Below are positions 1 through 6,567 of a DNA stretch of 23,400 nucleotides, piece after piece. This stretch comes from a virus, in IMG/VR virus record IMGVR_UViG_3300022698_000145, positions 1-23,400 of that record. The stretch is one strand, 5' to 3'. The notes under the pieces were generated by a model. The model was not told where the DNA came from. It saw only the letters and a list, made by a program, of their open reading frames with translations, and did no database searches. Both the position numbers and the translations under genes were made by a program. Position 1 is the first letter of the stretch. Each line of letters begins with the position of its first letter.

Positions 1-2
1 AA

Positions 3-212
3 GCTAGTGGGATGAAGCACTGGTTTGATGGTGAGTTCCGCGAGCATCGCCGACAAGATATCCAGGATTGGTTTGATGCCTCGCTAAAAGAAGCATTATC
101 GGAAGGTTACTCAGTTGACGATTACATTCCTGATACATATGTTGACTATGAGAAAGAATCCCAAGCAGGGTATCGTGCTGCTAATGGGTTTGACGTGACA
201 GAAGGACAATAA
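3..212 (+). CDS. Hypothetical protein, probably cut at its 5' end
   Basis: The reading frame is open to the left window edge. The first ATG, at 12, has no convincing ribosome binding site, so the true start is probably upstream and this is a C-terminal fragment of about 69 residues. The sequence is polar, acidic and aromatic, with no signal peptide or membrane segment. I do not recognise a family. Its TAA stop shares a base with the ATG of the following glycosyltransferase (TAATG), so the two are probably translationally coupled in one operon. A complete 66-residue gene starting at 12 remains possible. Confidence 0.6.
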   Translation, partial: ASGMKHWFDGEFREHRRQDIQDWFDASLKEALSEGYSVDDYIPDTYVDYEKESQAGYRAANGFDVTEGQ

Positions 213-1903
213 TGGACAATCAAAGATATGGAGAGCTGCCAAGCACCCCTGCGGTGTTTGCAGCCTGTGATGCAAAATACTTCAAGATGTTTGCACAATC
301 GTTTGTAAGTAGCGTAAACCAAAACACGAAACACGATGTACACATACATGTAATTAACCCAGACGATGAAGTAATCGGACTGGCGTGCTTTATCAATTCA
401 ATGGTTGACTGTAACGTTACATACACCTTTGCCGACAGCGATCTATCAAACTACAAAGAAGATCAAAAGCGAGCATTGTACGCTTCTCTGAGATTCTTAG
501 TTGCTCCATTGATCCTCGAGCATGCAAAGAAACTGATGATCCTTGATATTGATTGCCTCGTTATGCAAGACTTCGACTTCCCTGAAAAAGCTTTGGGGTA
601 TTTCCCTCGCGAGCCATTGCAGGGAACTGTTGGTTGGGAAAACGAAGGAACTAAGGTTGCAGCTGGATGTGTATACTTCGACCATTCAGCAATGAACGTA
701 TGCAACGCAGTTTCTGAAACCCTTGGTGGTCTTGAGTTGAAATGGTTTAATGATCAGGTTGCGTTGAATCATGTATTCAGTCAAGTACCTGAAGGTCTTT
801 GCGAGCGTTATGATGGTGCTTTCATGGACTGGGAGTTCAATGAAGGAACTACTATCTGGACAGGCAAGGGTCCACGAAAGTACGACAACGAGACGTATGT
901 TACAAAGCAGAAAGAGTACCATAACATCATTGACGAGGAGGCAAGCAAAGTAGAGAAGGTTCTATTTGCTCCCCGCCTTGATATTGCGTTCAAGAAGTTT
1001 GGTCTCACTATTGCCAATAGTGTAAACGAGCCGATCCGTAAGTATTGGAAGATGTATTACGAAAACTGGGCAGATGAACACGAAGGGTTGGTTGTCAAGT
1101 CTCCGCGATGGATGTTTGTGCGTGAGTTACAGAATCATTTCGCCAGTGCAAAGAACATTTATGTTCCTCATGTAGAGAAACATGACTACCAAGGCAAAGA
1201 AGGCACGCAGTATTATATGCAGACCGTGTTCCCTTGGTTGTTCACTGAAGACTCTGAAGGCTGGGCTGGAGGTGGATCATACATTAAGACGTTTGATCCT
1301 TCCGATAAAGACTGGCGTATCGGTGCGTGGAATATCATGCAGGATTACATCAAAGAAGGTGGGAGTAAGTTCAAGCATCTGCAGTCAGACAAAACTAACT
1401 GGGGTTTGATTGACGATGACTACATTATCGTTCCCCTTCAATTGCCTCATGATGATACGATTAAGTATCACTCTGACATCAGTGTAGAAAAGTTTGTGCA
1501 AGAGTTATGCCACTTTGCTAACTTGAATCCTGATGCGCCTCAGCTGGTGTTCAAAGGGCATCCTGTTAATCTGGGGGCAATGGCTCCCTTGAAGCAGATC
1601 ATTGAAGGTGGGTATAACAACGTTGTCTATATCTCGGAAGGAAACTTCAATGAGCTAGTTAAGCGTTCTAAAGGTATGTTCGTACTGAATGGAGGCTCAG
1701 GACAAGAAGCAATGTTGATGGAGAAGCCAGTGGCGTGTTTCGCACGTTGTGATTATCGCCCTGCTGTTATCCAAGGAGACATTGAGGATATTGAGGGCGC
1801 ATACAAACAACTCTGCGAGAAACCGAACGTCGAGCTATACAAGAAGTGGTTTGACTGGTACGTTAGAAAAACTTGTGTTGACGTTAGAAAATACCTCGCA
1901 TAA
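212..1903 (+). CDS. Two-domain glycosyltransferase (GT8-like domain plus KpsS/capsule-synthesis-like domain)
   Basis: This 563-residue protein appears to join two sugar-transfer domains. Residues about 10-290 resemble GT-A transferases of the GT8 type: an N-terminal Rossmann-like strand, then SLRFLVAPLIL and a DxD-type metal and nucleotide-sugar site (LDID, residues 111-114). The C-terminal part, about 385-560, resembles the capsule polysaccharide KpsS/KpsC fold: a PLQLPHDDTI segment, a KGHP motif near residue 450 and an NGGSGQEAM loop near 493-501 where family members have a serine/glycine-rich donor-binding loop. No signal peptide or membrane helix is visible, so it should act in the cytoplasm. 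The acceptor is unknown: host polysaccharide, a virion protein or phage DNA are all possible. It starts on the ATG sharing a base with the previous stop. Domain calls rest on motif recall, not a search. Confidence 0.8.
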   Translation: MDNQRYGELPSTPAVFAACDAKYFKMFAQSFVSSVNQNTKHDVHIHVINPDDEVIGLACFINSMVDCNVTYTFADSDLSNYKEDQKRALYASLRFLVAPLILEHAKKLMILDIDCLVMQDFDFPEKALGYFPREPLQGTVGWENEGTKVAAGCVYFDHSAMNVCNAVSETLGGLELKWFNDQVALNHVFSQVPEGLCERYDGAFMDWEFNEGTTIWTGKGPRKYDNETYVTKQKEYHNIIDEEASKVEKVLFAPRLDIAFKKFGLTIANSVNEPIRKYWKMYYENWADEHEGLVVKSPRWMFVRELQNHFASAKNIYVPHVEKHDYQGKEGTQYYMQTVFPWLFTEDSEGWAGGGSYIKTFDPSDKDWRIGAWNIMQDYIKEGGSKFKHLQSDKTNWGLIDDDYIIVPLQLPHDDTIKYHSDISVEKFVQELCHFANLNPDAPQLVFKGHPVNLGAMAPLKQIIEGGYNNVVYISEGNFNELVKRSKGMFVLNGGSGQEAMLMEKPVACFARCDYRPAVIQGDIEDIEGAYKQLCEKPNVELYKKWFDWYVRKTCVDVRKYLA

Positions 1904-1939
1904 AATAAACTAAAGTATACCTATTTTATTGCGGCGCAC

Positions 1940-1947
1940 TATAAATA
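1940..1947 (+). promoter_or_regulatory. T4-type late promoter box
   Basis: An exact TATAAATA, the T4 late promoter consensus at -10, lies 37 bases after the glycosyltransferase stop and 45 bases before the next gene's ATG. The predicted start of transcription (about 1953-1955) falls inside the 5' arm of the terminator hairpin that follows. Function is inferred from consensus and position. Confidence 0.6.
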
Positions 1948-1976
1948 AAGGGGCACAATTAAGTGTCCCTTTTTTA
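1948..1976 (+). terminator. Intrinsic terminator after the glycosyltransferase operon
   Basis: A 9-bp stem (AAGGGGCAC with GTGTCCCTT, one G:U pair) with a six-base loop AATTAA is followed by six T residues. This is the clearest rho-independent terminator in the window and should end the operon that includes the glycosyltransferase. It overlaps the likely transcription start of the late promoter just before it. Confidence 0.8.
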
Positions 1977-1992
1977 TATCCGGAGAAAAGTA

Positions 1993-2172
1993 ATGTTCAG
2001 TTGGCTGACTGGCAAGTCGCGCAGAAATAGAAAGTACCTTGTGGAATACTACTCAAACGAGTTCAAGAATGAGTATCAAACACTGACAAGAGATAAGTTC
2101 CTAACCGAAAAGGACGTGATGAATATTGTCGAATCACGCCTGAAGTCGGAGGGCACTCATGCTAAAGCGTAG
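1993..2172 (+). CDS. Small basic hypothetical protein
   Basis: This 59-residue protein begins at the ATG with the SD-like CGGAGA eight bases upstream. An in-frame upstream ATG at 1963 lies inside the terminator loop region and lacks an SD. The N-terminal third is basic and aromatic (MFSWLTGKSRRNRKY) and the rest is a probable amphipathic helix. No family is recognised. It is the first gene after the late promoter at 1940, and its end overlaps the next small ORF by 14 bases, suggesting coupled translation. Confidence 0.6.
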   Translation: MFSWLTGKSRRNRKYLVEYYSNEFKNEYQTLTRDKFLTEKDVMNIVESRLKSEGTHAKA

Positions 2173-2287
2173 TTTGAACATGGTATACGGTGCTTTCTGT
2201 GAGATGCAGATGCGCCGTGCTGAACGCTATCTAGATCTCTATGGCTTCAATCAAGAAGAAGTCTGCAAGATAAATTTCTCAAAATAG
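2159..2287 (+). CDS. Small hypothetical protein, 42 residues
   Basis: A short ORF overlaps the end of the previous gene by 14 bases. GGAGG, at 2148-2152, sits six bases before its ATG and is a good ribosome binding site. The product is basic and ends in Ser-Lys-stop, where TCAAAATAG is also the first part of the promoter cassette that follows. The function is unknown. It is too short to be certain, but the SD and the packing favour a real gene. Confidence 0.5.
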   Translation: MLKRSLNMVYGAFCEMQMRRAERYLDLYGFNQEEVCKINFSK

Positions 2288-2318
2288 TTGTTGCCTTTTC
2301 GCTGCATCTGCGTATAAT
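2281..2318 (+). promoter_or_regulatory. Sigma70-type promoter, divergent copy of the repeated cassette
   Basis: AAAATAG is followed by -35 TTGCCT (2291-2296), a 16-base spacer and -10 TATAAT (2313-2318). It drives the membrane-protein gene at 2352. The start of the cassette carries the stop codon of the upstream ORF, as in the copies at 7214, 8455 and 10200. Confidence 0.8.
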
Positions 2319-2351
2319 AACAAGTGTTGGTTTGATAATTAGGAATAGATT

Positions 2352-2567
2352 ATGAGTTCAGAATTAAAGAATACTACTAATGGTGTGAACTTCCCTATCT
2401 TGGGAGTACTTGGTCTTATCTTCATTACACTAAAATTAACTGGGCACATTGCATGGTCTTGGTGGTGGGTACTTGCGCCGTTCTGGTTCCCGTTTGCTCT
2501 CGGTTTAACATTCGCAGTTATCTATCTTGTAGTTGTGGGGTTCATCAGACTCGTCGCCAAATACTAA
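2352..2567 (+). CDS. Small two-helix membrane protein (Fragile-X-F-like phage family)
   Basis: This 71-residue protein has a polar N-terminus of about 13 residues, then two hydrophobic segments (about 14-30 and 40-66). The segments are joined by an aromatic HIAWSWWWVLAP stretch. The TGHIxWSWWWVLAP pattern recurs in small phage and bacterial proteins that databases call transmembrane Fragile-X-F protein. That name carries no function. It should sit in the host inner membrane. It is the first gene after the promoter at 2281, with GGAATAG before the ATG. A role in membrane remodelling or superinfection exclusion is possible but unsupported. Confidence 0.75.
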   Translation: MSSELKNTTNGVNFPILGVLGLIFITLKLTGHIAWSWWWVLAPFWFPFALGLTFAVIYLVVVGFIRLVAKY

Positions 2568-2597
2568 ATAGAAAGTAAATTTTCTAAGGGTATTACC

Positions 2598-3332
2598 ATG
2601 ACACAAGTTTATGCTTGCGAAGAACATAAGCAACTCTGCTATTATATAGACAAACACCTGAGTGGTGATTTGGAAGAAGGCATCATGCCTGATGTTATAA
2701 TTGCTAAGTTTGAGTTCTTCAACGAGCTGGCTGTTCTTGCAAGTATTGACTTCAAGCAAGTTCTTATGATGGTAAAGTCTTCATATGTCTATAAGATGTT
2801 TGAAGCACTGAAGTTCTCATTAGCTAAAGTAATGGAAGTAGCGAAGAAAGCGTATAAGCTTTGGAATGCCCTGTGGGACGCTGTCGCTATTTGGGTTCGT
2901 AAGAACAAGATTACAAAGGTTACAAGAAAGAACCTGAAGGAACTAGACAAGTATCTGTCTACACACCCTAAGTTGAAGGGCGCGACTGGTGTTGTTGTTG
3001 GTGCTTTCTTGGTGTTCCAGTGGACTCTGTTGATTTCCTTTACTGGTAATGTTAAGTTCGACTTTGATCAGTCTAACCTGATGAAAGCTATCGACGGAAA
3101 CTTTAAGCTTGCTGATGTGTTTGCCTCGGCAGCTGGGATCAAGATGTTGATGTTCATTACCACCGGCGTGGTTACTGGAGCTTCGTTCCCATGGGGTGCT
3201 ACCGGTCTAACAGCCCCACACCTGTTCTTGTTGTCTCTAGTGTATACTGCAGCAAGGCAGATAGGCAACGATAAGATGGGCGAGTATGTATACAAAACTA
3301 TAAGCAGGCGAATACCAAAAATTTCAATTTAG
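2598..3332 (+). CDS. Conserved phage membrane protein of unknown function
   Basis: The 244-residue product has a soluble helical N-terminal half (about 1-125, rich in Lys and aromatic residues). The C-terminal half contains about three hydrophobic segments, roughly 129-148, 177-198 and 205-220. The C-terminal pattern FDFD, then KLADVFASAAGIKMLMF and TGVVTGASFPW, recalls hypothetical proteins seen in marine T4-like phages. I know no assigned function. SD-like TAAGGG precedes the ATG. It follows the small membrane protein by 30 bases, so both are probably co-transcribed. Its TAG stop lies just before the promoter at 3336. Confidence 0.75.
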   Translation: MTQVYACEEHKQLCYYIDKHLSGDLEEGIMPDVIIAKFEFFNELAVLASIDFKQVLMMVKSSYVYKMFEALKFSLAKVMEVAKKAYKLWNALWDAVAIWVRKNKITKVTRKNLKELDKYLSTHPKLKGATGVVVGAFLVFQWTLLISFTGNVKFDFDQSNLMKAIDGNFKLADVFASAAGIKMLMFITTGVVTGASFPWGATGLTAPHLFLLSLVYTAARQIGNDKMGEYVYKTISRRIPKISI

Positions 3333-3335
3333 GTG

Positions 3336-3364
3336 TTGACACCTTCCCTTCTTTGTTATAGAAT
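3336..3364 (+). promoter_or_regulatory. Sigma70-type promoter upstream of two small ORFs and the tRNA cluster
   Basis: The -35 is TTGACA (3336-3341), followed by a 17-base spacer and -10 TAGAAT (3359-3364). The upstream ATTTAGGTG again contains the stop codon of the preceding gene. No terminator is visible before the tRNAs, so this promoter may also drive the whole tRNA and ncRNA cluster. Confidence 0.7.
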
Positions 3365-3386
3365 TTGTGCATAGTTAGGGAAAAGT

Positions 3387-3533
3387 ATGGAAGCTAAAGT
3401 TGTTGTTACGTGGTCGAACGGGTTTATCCAGAAGTATACATACCCTGTTACCACTAAGAAACGGATCCGGAAGCTTGAAGAGTTTTTAGATTCTCTACGA
3501 AATGTTGTTGACTATTCAATTAAGGTGCGTTAG
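3387..3533 (+). CDS. Small basic hypothetical protein, 48 residues
   Basis: The ORF starts 23 bases after the -10 box, with SD-like TTAGGGAAAAGT before the ATG. The product MEAKVVVTWSNGFIQKYTYP... has a beta-strand-like N-terminus and a basic helix (KKRIRKLEEFLDSLRN). No family is recognised. Promoter, SD and the close spacing to the next ORF support a real gene. Confidence 0.6.
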   Translation: MEAKVVVTWSNGFIQKYTYPVTTKKRIRKLEEFLDSLRNVVDYSIKVR

Positions 3534-3534
3534 A

Positions 3535-3642
3535 ATGAGTGTTATGAGAATGATTAGGATGTTCGGTAATGTCGGTGACTCACGGTCGTATTACAGCGGA
3601 AGCGTAAAATACAACGCTGTTGTCAGTCCGAAGTCTAACTAA
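3535..3642 (+). CDS. Very small hypothetical protein, 35 residues
   Basis: An ORF starts one base after the preceding TAG and ends eight bases before the first tRNA. The product begins MSVMRMIRMFGNVGDS and is basic. SD support is weak, so reinitiation after the upstream stop would be needed. It could be chance reading frame in the tRNA leader. Confidence 0.35.
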   Translation: MSVMRMIRMFGNVGDSRSYYSGSVKYNAVVSPKSN

Positions 3643-3649
3643 CCTTTAA

Positions 3650-3726
3650 ACCTCCGTAGCACAATTGGATAGTGCAACAGCCTTCTAAGCTGTAGGTTAT
3701 TGGTTCGAGTCCAATCGGGGGTGCCA
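3650..3726 (+). tRNA. tRNA-Arg (anticodon UCU)
   Basis: A complete cloverleaf is visible: acceptor ACCTCCG with CGGGGGT (one G:U), anticodon stem ACAGC/GCTGT around loop CTTCTAA, T arm ATTGG-TTCGAGT-CCAAT, discriminator G and encoded CCA. It reads AGA codons, which T4-like phage tRNAs often supply. Confidence 0.95.
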
Positions 3727-3733
3727 AGTTTAT

Positions 3734-3809
3734 TCCACCATAGCTCAGTTGGTAGAGCAGAAGACTGTTAATCTTTTGGTCCCTGGTTCGAGTCCAGGTG
3801 GTGGAGCCA
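3734..3809 (+). tRNA. tRNA-Asn (anticodon GUU)
   Basis: The acceptor is TCCACCA/TGGTGGA, the D arm GCTC-AGTTGGTA-GAGC, the anticodon loop CTGTTAA, and the T arm CCTGG-TTCGAGT-CCAGG. Discriminator G and CCA are encoded. It lies seven bases after tRNA-Arg, so the two are probably one processed transcript. Confidence 0.95.
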
Positions 3810-3822
3810 AATAAATAGATTT

Positions 3823-3913
3823 ACTGGATACCTGCCTGTGAGCGGTTATAAAGCGAGTAGACGGAATATGTAACAGTCTACCTTAGTGACAATGTGTGGT
3901 TCGTCCATCCAGT
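3823..3913 (+). ncRNA. Putative structured RNA A in the tRNA cluster
   Basis: No coding frame is supported here. The segment is bounded by a perfect 7-bp inverted repeat, ACTGGAT (3823-3829) with ATCCAGT (3907-3913). Inside is a 6-bp perfect hairpin, GTAGAC (3857-3862) with GTCTAC (3876-3881). The size and closed ends suggest a processed stable RNA. It is not a canonical tRNA because no standard T arm is present. T4 carries two stable RNAs of unknown role (C and D) in its tRNA cluster, which is the closest precedent. Confidence 0.5.
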
Positions 3914-3919
3914 TTATTT

Positions 3920-4071
3920 TTAGTGAGTGCTCTTGAGGTTGCGTTCAGTGTTGGAAACTATCATGAACGGTAAATGTACTAGAGTCGTAGGGAGTAGCTA
4001 CCCGTAGACGCACTATACAGACCTCGCCAAATTCTAGAATATCGGGCAATAAAAATAAGAGCACTTACTAA
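3920..4071 (+). ncRNA. Putative structured RNA B in the tRNA cluster
   Basis: A 15-bp terminal stem (3920-3934 with 4057-4071, one G:U pair) encloses the segment. Nested inside are GAGGT (3935-3939) with ACCTC (4021-4025), GTTCA (3943-3947) with TGAAC (3964-3968), and a GTAG/CTAC hairpin at 3987-4001. The long closing stem with stacked inner pairing is far beyond what chance would be expected to give. The function is unknown. Confidence 0.6.
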
Positions 4072-4077
4072 ACACCC

Positions 4078-4270
4078 CTAACTACTCGTGAGTTAGGCTA
4101 CGTTGAAAGACGTGTGACCTGCCAAGCCTCTTAACAATGCTCAAATCGGCGAAAATGCTGTACAGTATGGTCAACTGTATGGAGTGGTCAATCGGACTGA
4201 GTTTGTAAGTCCTGTGATGTACAGCAGGCTGATAATGTGGGATAAGGATCGAAAGGTCGACTCCCCACAC
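4078..4270 (+). ncRNA. Putative structured RNA C in the tRNA cluster
   Basis: Four helices can be read. CTAACT pairs with AGTTAG (4078-4083/4091-4096). TACGT pairs with ACGTG around TGAAAG (4099-4114). A perfect 8-bp TGCTGTAC/GTACAGCA (4156-4163/4219-4226) encloses GGACT/AGTCC (4194-4198/4208-4212). TGTGGG/CCCACA (4236-4241/4264-4269) encloses GATC-GAAA-GGTC with a GNRA tetraloop. A minus-strand ORF of 64 codons here has no coding features. The role is unknown. Confidence 0.55.
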
Positions 4271-4290
4271 CCCCAAATTTCTGCTACCTT

Positions 4291-4371
4291 AGGTCGTTTA
4301 TGCGGCTGATGCAGGAGCGCCCGTCAGAGCTATTGAAGAGGTTTCGTGCCCTCGACATAAATCTGACACCT
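4291..4371 (+). ncRNA. Putative structured, tRNA-like RNA D next to tRNA-Thr
   Basis: The outer pairs are AGGT (4291-4294) with ACCT (4368-4371) and TTTATG (4297-4302) with CATAAA (4356-4361). Two inner hairpins follow: CTGATG/CGTCAG (4306-4311/4322-4327) and GAGG/CCTC (4338-4341/4350-4353) with a TTTCGTGC loop. This multibranch layout recalls a reduced cloverleaf but lacks a proper anticodon arm and CCA end. It directly abuts tRNA-Thr, so processing of that tRNA's 5' end would release its 3' end. Confidence 0.45.
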
Positions 4372-4372
4372 T

Positions 4373-4448
4373 GCTTCCTTAGCTCAGTTGGTAGAGCAAC
4401 GCACTTGTAATGCGTAGGTCGTCAGTTCGAATCCGACAGGAAGCACCA
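4373..4448 (+). tRNA. tRNA-Thr (anticodon UGU)
   Basis: The acceptor is GCTTCCT/AGGAAGC, the D arm GCTC-AGTTGGTA-GAGC, and the anticodon stem ACGCA/TGCGT around loop CTTGTAA. The T arm with TTCGAAT follows, then discriminator A and encoded CCA. It reads ACA. Confidence 0.95.
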
Positions 4449-4453
4449 TTTAC

Positions 4454-4544
4454 AGAGAGTTGGGTGAGCGGTTTATACCAGCAGTCTTGAAAACTGCCGT
4501 GCGTTAATAGCGTACCGAGGGTTCGAATCCCTCACTCTCTGCCA
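4454..4544 (+). tRNA. tRNA-Ser (anticodon UGA)
   Basis: At 91 bases with a long variable arm, this is a class II tRNA. The acceptor is AGAGAGT/ACTCTCT and the anticodon stem GCAGT/ACTGC around loop CTTGAAA. The T arm GAGGG-TTCGAAT-CCCTC is followed by discriminator G and encoded CCA. It reads UCA. It is the last tRNA of the cluster. Confidence 0.95.
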
Positions 4545-4567
4545 CTCATCTTCCGCATAAATAATGC

Positions 4568-4596
4568 TTGTGTCCATACCATATTTGCGATACAAT
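4568..4596 (+). promoter_or_regulatory. Probable sigma70-type promoter for the gene at 4629
   Basis: The -35-like TTGTGT (4568-4573) and -10 TACAAT (4591-4596) are separated by 17 bases. Just upstream at 4556-4563 is CATAAATA, one base off the T4 late box, so early and late control may both act here. Confidence 0.5.
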
Positions 4597-4628
4597 ACAT
4601 GCATACGAACTAAGACGGAAACCTAAAG

Positions 4629-5660
4629 ATGAAGTTCAGCAAATACCTAAGCGAATCAAAAAACTACACCACTCGCTCTGAGATCGAGAATGCGATTGAA
4701 GAGTACAAGAAAGCTGGTGAGGTTCTGAACCCTGAATTCATCAACCTCAAAGAACGTTCAAACAGCGTTATCACTAAAGTATTCGAACAGTACAAAAAGG
4801 TGTATGGTAACACTCGCCGTGAGATGGGTACTGACATTCACGATGAGCACGCAGTACTATGGGACGTTTTGTTCTCCTTCCCCACAGGAACTATCGGTGC
4901 TAACTCTTTCGCCAAGAAAATTGCCAAGGCAATGAAAGACAAGAACGTTCCTGATTCAGTTAAGGAAAAGCTGAAGCCGATTTTCGATGACATGAAAGAA
5001 GACATCGATGGTTGGATCAAGGTTAACAACGATCTGAAAGAACTGAAGAAGATGGTTGTTAAGGTTACACAGAAACGTGCCGAAGCTAAAGCCAAAGTCG
5101 AAAAAGAACGTTATCGCGATTCTTCTACTCTGATCAAAGAACTTGAGTCTGTTGAGGGTGAATACCTGAAGCGTGCTGAAAAGATTGCTCGCGATGAAGT
5201 CAAGTATCGTTTGGATGCGCTGAAAAAGAATGGTATGGATCTGAACAAGTTGGTTCCCAGCCGTGGTAAACGTCCTACTTCTGAAGAGCGTATGATGCGT
5301 GCCCCTTATGTTGTTATCACTCGCTCTGCTGATGTCAACGATGGTAAGCCGATGACCATTGCACAGATGAAGGCAATGACTACCGACATTCGTGAAGCTG
5401 ATAAGAAGTCGATTGAACGATTCGTTAAGATTTCAGTTGATGATGCAAAAGCTAACTACCGTGCATTCATTAACAAAATGGTAGACAAGATCGGCAAGCC
5501 TGTTGTTAAAGCAGACTTCAAAGGCAGCATCTGGAGCAATGCATTGTTGACGATTGAAGATGTTGATGGCGACACCCAAGTATGGAAAACCAAAGCAATC
5601 ATTAACTACTCTAAGTATCGCAAGGCATTTCACCAGTTCCCTTCACGAAAGCAAAAGTAA
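4629..5660 (+). CDS. Hypothetical helical phage protein, 343 residues
   Basis: The product starts MKFSKYLSESKN, an opening of the kind seen in many T4-like virion-associated and accessory proteins. Most of it is highly charged helix. Coiled-coil-prone stretches lie at about 125-160 (with KELKKMVVKVTQKRAEAKAK) and 170-205. The last 60 residues look like a small beta-rich domain (GSIWSNALLTIEDVDGDTQV). There is no signal peptide or membrane segment. The codon use is typical of the highly expressed genes here. No family is recognised. The CATAAATA box at 4556 and the size are compatible with a structural or packaged protein, but nothing shows that directly. Confidence 0.75.
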   Translation: MKFSKYLSESKNYTTRSEIENAIEEYKKAGEVLNPEFINLKERSNSVITKVFEQYKKVYGNTRREMGTDIHDEHAVLWDVLFSFPTGTIGANSFAKKIAKAMKDKNVPDSVKEKLKPIFDDMKEDIDGWIKVNNDLKELKKMVVKVTQKRAEAKAKVEKERYRDSSTLIKELESVEGEYLKRAEKIARDEVKYRLDALKKNGMDLNKLVPSRGKRPTSEERMMRAPYVVITRSADVNDGKPMTIAQMKAMTTDIREADKKSIERFVKISVDDAKANYRAFINKMVDKIGKPVVKADFKGSIWSNALLTIEDVDGDTQVWKTKAIINYSKYRKAFHQFPSRKQK

Positions 5661-5677
5661 TCTATTAAGGTTTTATT

Positions 5678-6310
5678 ATGAAAGTTTATATTGGAAAGTA
5701 TCAAGACCGTTTAACGTGTAACATCCACACACGCTATATGGAAAAGAAGTATGGTGGGGAAGATTGGCCAAGTCCGTTTGAGTACAATTTCATCGAGAAG
5801 TTGCTTGAGGAAGTGGAAGACAAGGTTCAAATTGCATACAACGTATTAAACGAATTGTGGTTTGATCGCCAAGATCAAAAAGTCAAAGTCAAGCTTGACC
5901 CTTGGGATACGTGGAGCATGGATAATACCCTTGCCCATATTATTCACCCTATGCTTTTGCAACTAAAAGAAACTAAGCATGGAGCTCCTGTTGTTGATAA
6001 CGAAGATGTACCAAAAGAGCTACGTGTAACTAAAGCGCAACTGAACAAGTATAACAAACTGGGCGAACCCGATCCCAAGTTCTTTGACCGCTGGGATTAC
6101 GTCTTAGATGAGATGATTTGGGCGTTTGAGAATCACCTAAATGATGATACAGATAATGAGTTCTACAGCGAAACCGATAACCCAGAATTGAAAGGTACAT
6201 TCGGTGAGTTTGCTCTAAAGGTTGATGAAGAAGGTTTGCGTAAATTTAATGAGAGAAAGGCGAATGGATTTCGTCTATTCGGTAAATATTACCTGAGTTT
6301 GTGGGATTAA
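5678..6310 (+). CDS. Conserved tailed-phage protein of unknown function
   Basis: This 210-residue protein belongs to a family I recall in many tailed phages. The recognisable core is DPWDTWSMDNTLAHII (about residues 74-89), then LQLKETKHGAP, a DxEDVPKELR segment, WDYVLDEMIWAF (about 145-156) and the C-terminal NGFRLFGKYYLSLWD. It is soluble and acidic, and has no assigned catalytic motif. SD-like AAGG precedes the ATG by nine bases. It starts 17 bases after the previous gene and is followed within three bases by the SH3-like protein, so it is probably the second gene of this operon. The function is unknown. Confidence 0.85.
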   Translation: MKVYIGKYQDRLTCNIHTRYMEKKYGGEDWPSPFEYNFIEKLLEEVEDKVQIAYNVLNELWFDRQDQKVKVKLDPWDTWSMDNTLAHIIHPMLLQLKETKHGAPVVDNEDVPKELRVTKAQLNKYNKLGEPDPKFFDRWDYVLDEMIWAFENHLNDDTDNEFYSETDNPELKGTFGEFALKVDEEGLRKFNERKANGFRLFGKYYLSLWD

Positions 6311-6312
6311 AT

Positions 6313-6567
6313 ATGAATGAAATGGCTAAGAGTTCTATTGAAGACACTCTTAAAAAGGGAAGATGTTCAATACGATACAAAAAAGATGATGGTGCGTATC
6401 GTATTGCAGAAGGGACTTTAGACTCTAAGTCTATCCCCCACATGACGTCAGGGAAGAAAAAAGTTGACGCTGAAACTGTTATGTACTATGATTTGAACGT
6501 TGAAGCTTGGCGTTCGTTTAAAGTTAAAAATTTAATTCAGATTGATTTGACAGGTATTATTTTGTAA
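6313..6567 (+). CDS. SH3-barrel-like small phage protein (paralogue 1)
   Basis: The 84-residue product carries the pattern SIRYKKDDGAYRIAEGTL (about 18-35), then TVMYYDLNVEAWRSFKVKNL (about 55-74). This pattern is typical of small phage proteins annotated as SH3 beta-barrel fold. ATG 6313 with GGGA seven bases before is preferred over the GTG at 6301, which lies inside the upstream gene. It is clearly related to the protein at 10781-11026. The stop overlaps the next gene's ATG (TAATG). The role is unknown; small SH3 barrels often bind nucleic acid or protein. Confidence 0.8.
   Translation: MNEMAKSSIEDTLKKGRCSIRYKKDDGAYRIAEGTLDSKSIPHMTSGKKKVDAETVMYYDLNVEAWRSFKVKNLIQIDLTGIIL

Noticed and set aside
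4082-4276. Minus-strand ORF of 64 codons in the tRNA-cluster gap
   Set aside because: No ribosome site is visible; the composition is ordinary, and the region is better explained by strong RNA pairing.
4291-4371. A further tRNA gene
   Set aside because: The multibranch pairing is suggestive, but there is no proper anticodon arm, T-loop consensus or CCA end, so it is listed only as a structured RNA.
3650-4544. CRISPR array or tandem repeats in the tRNA region
   Set aside because: The similarity between units is only that of shared tRNA arms; no regularly spaced direct repeats are seen here or elsewhere in the window.
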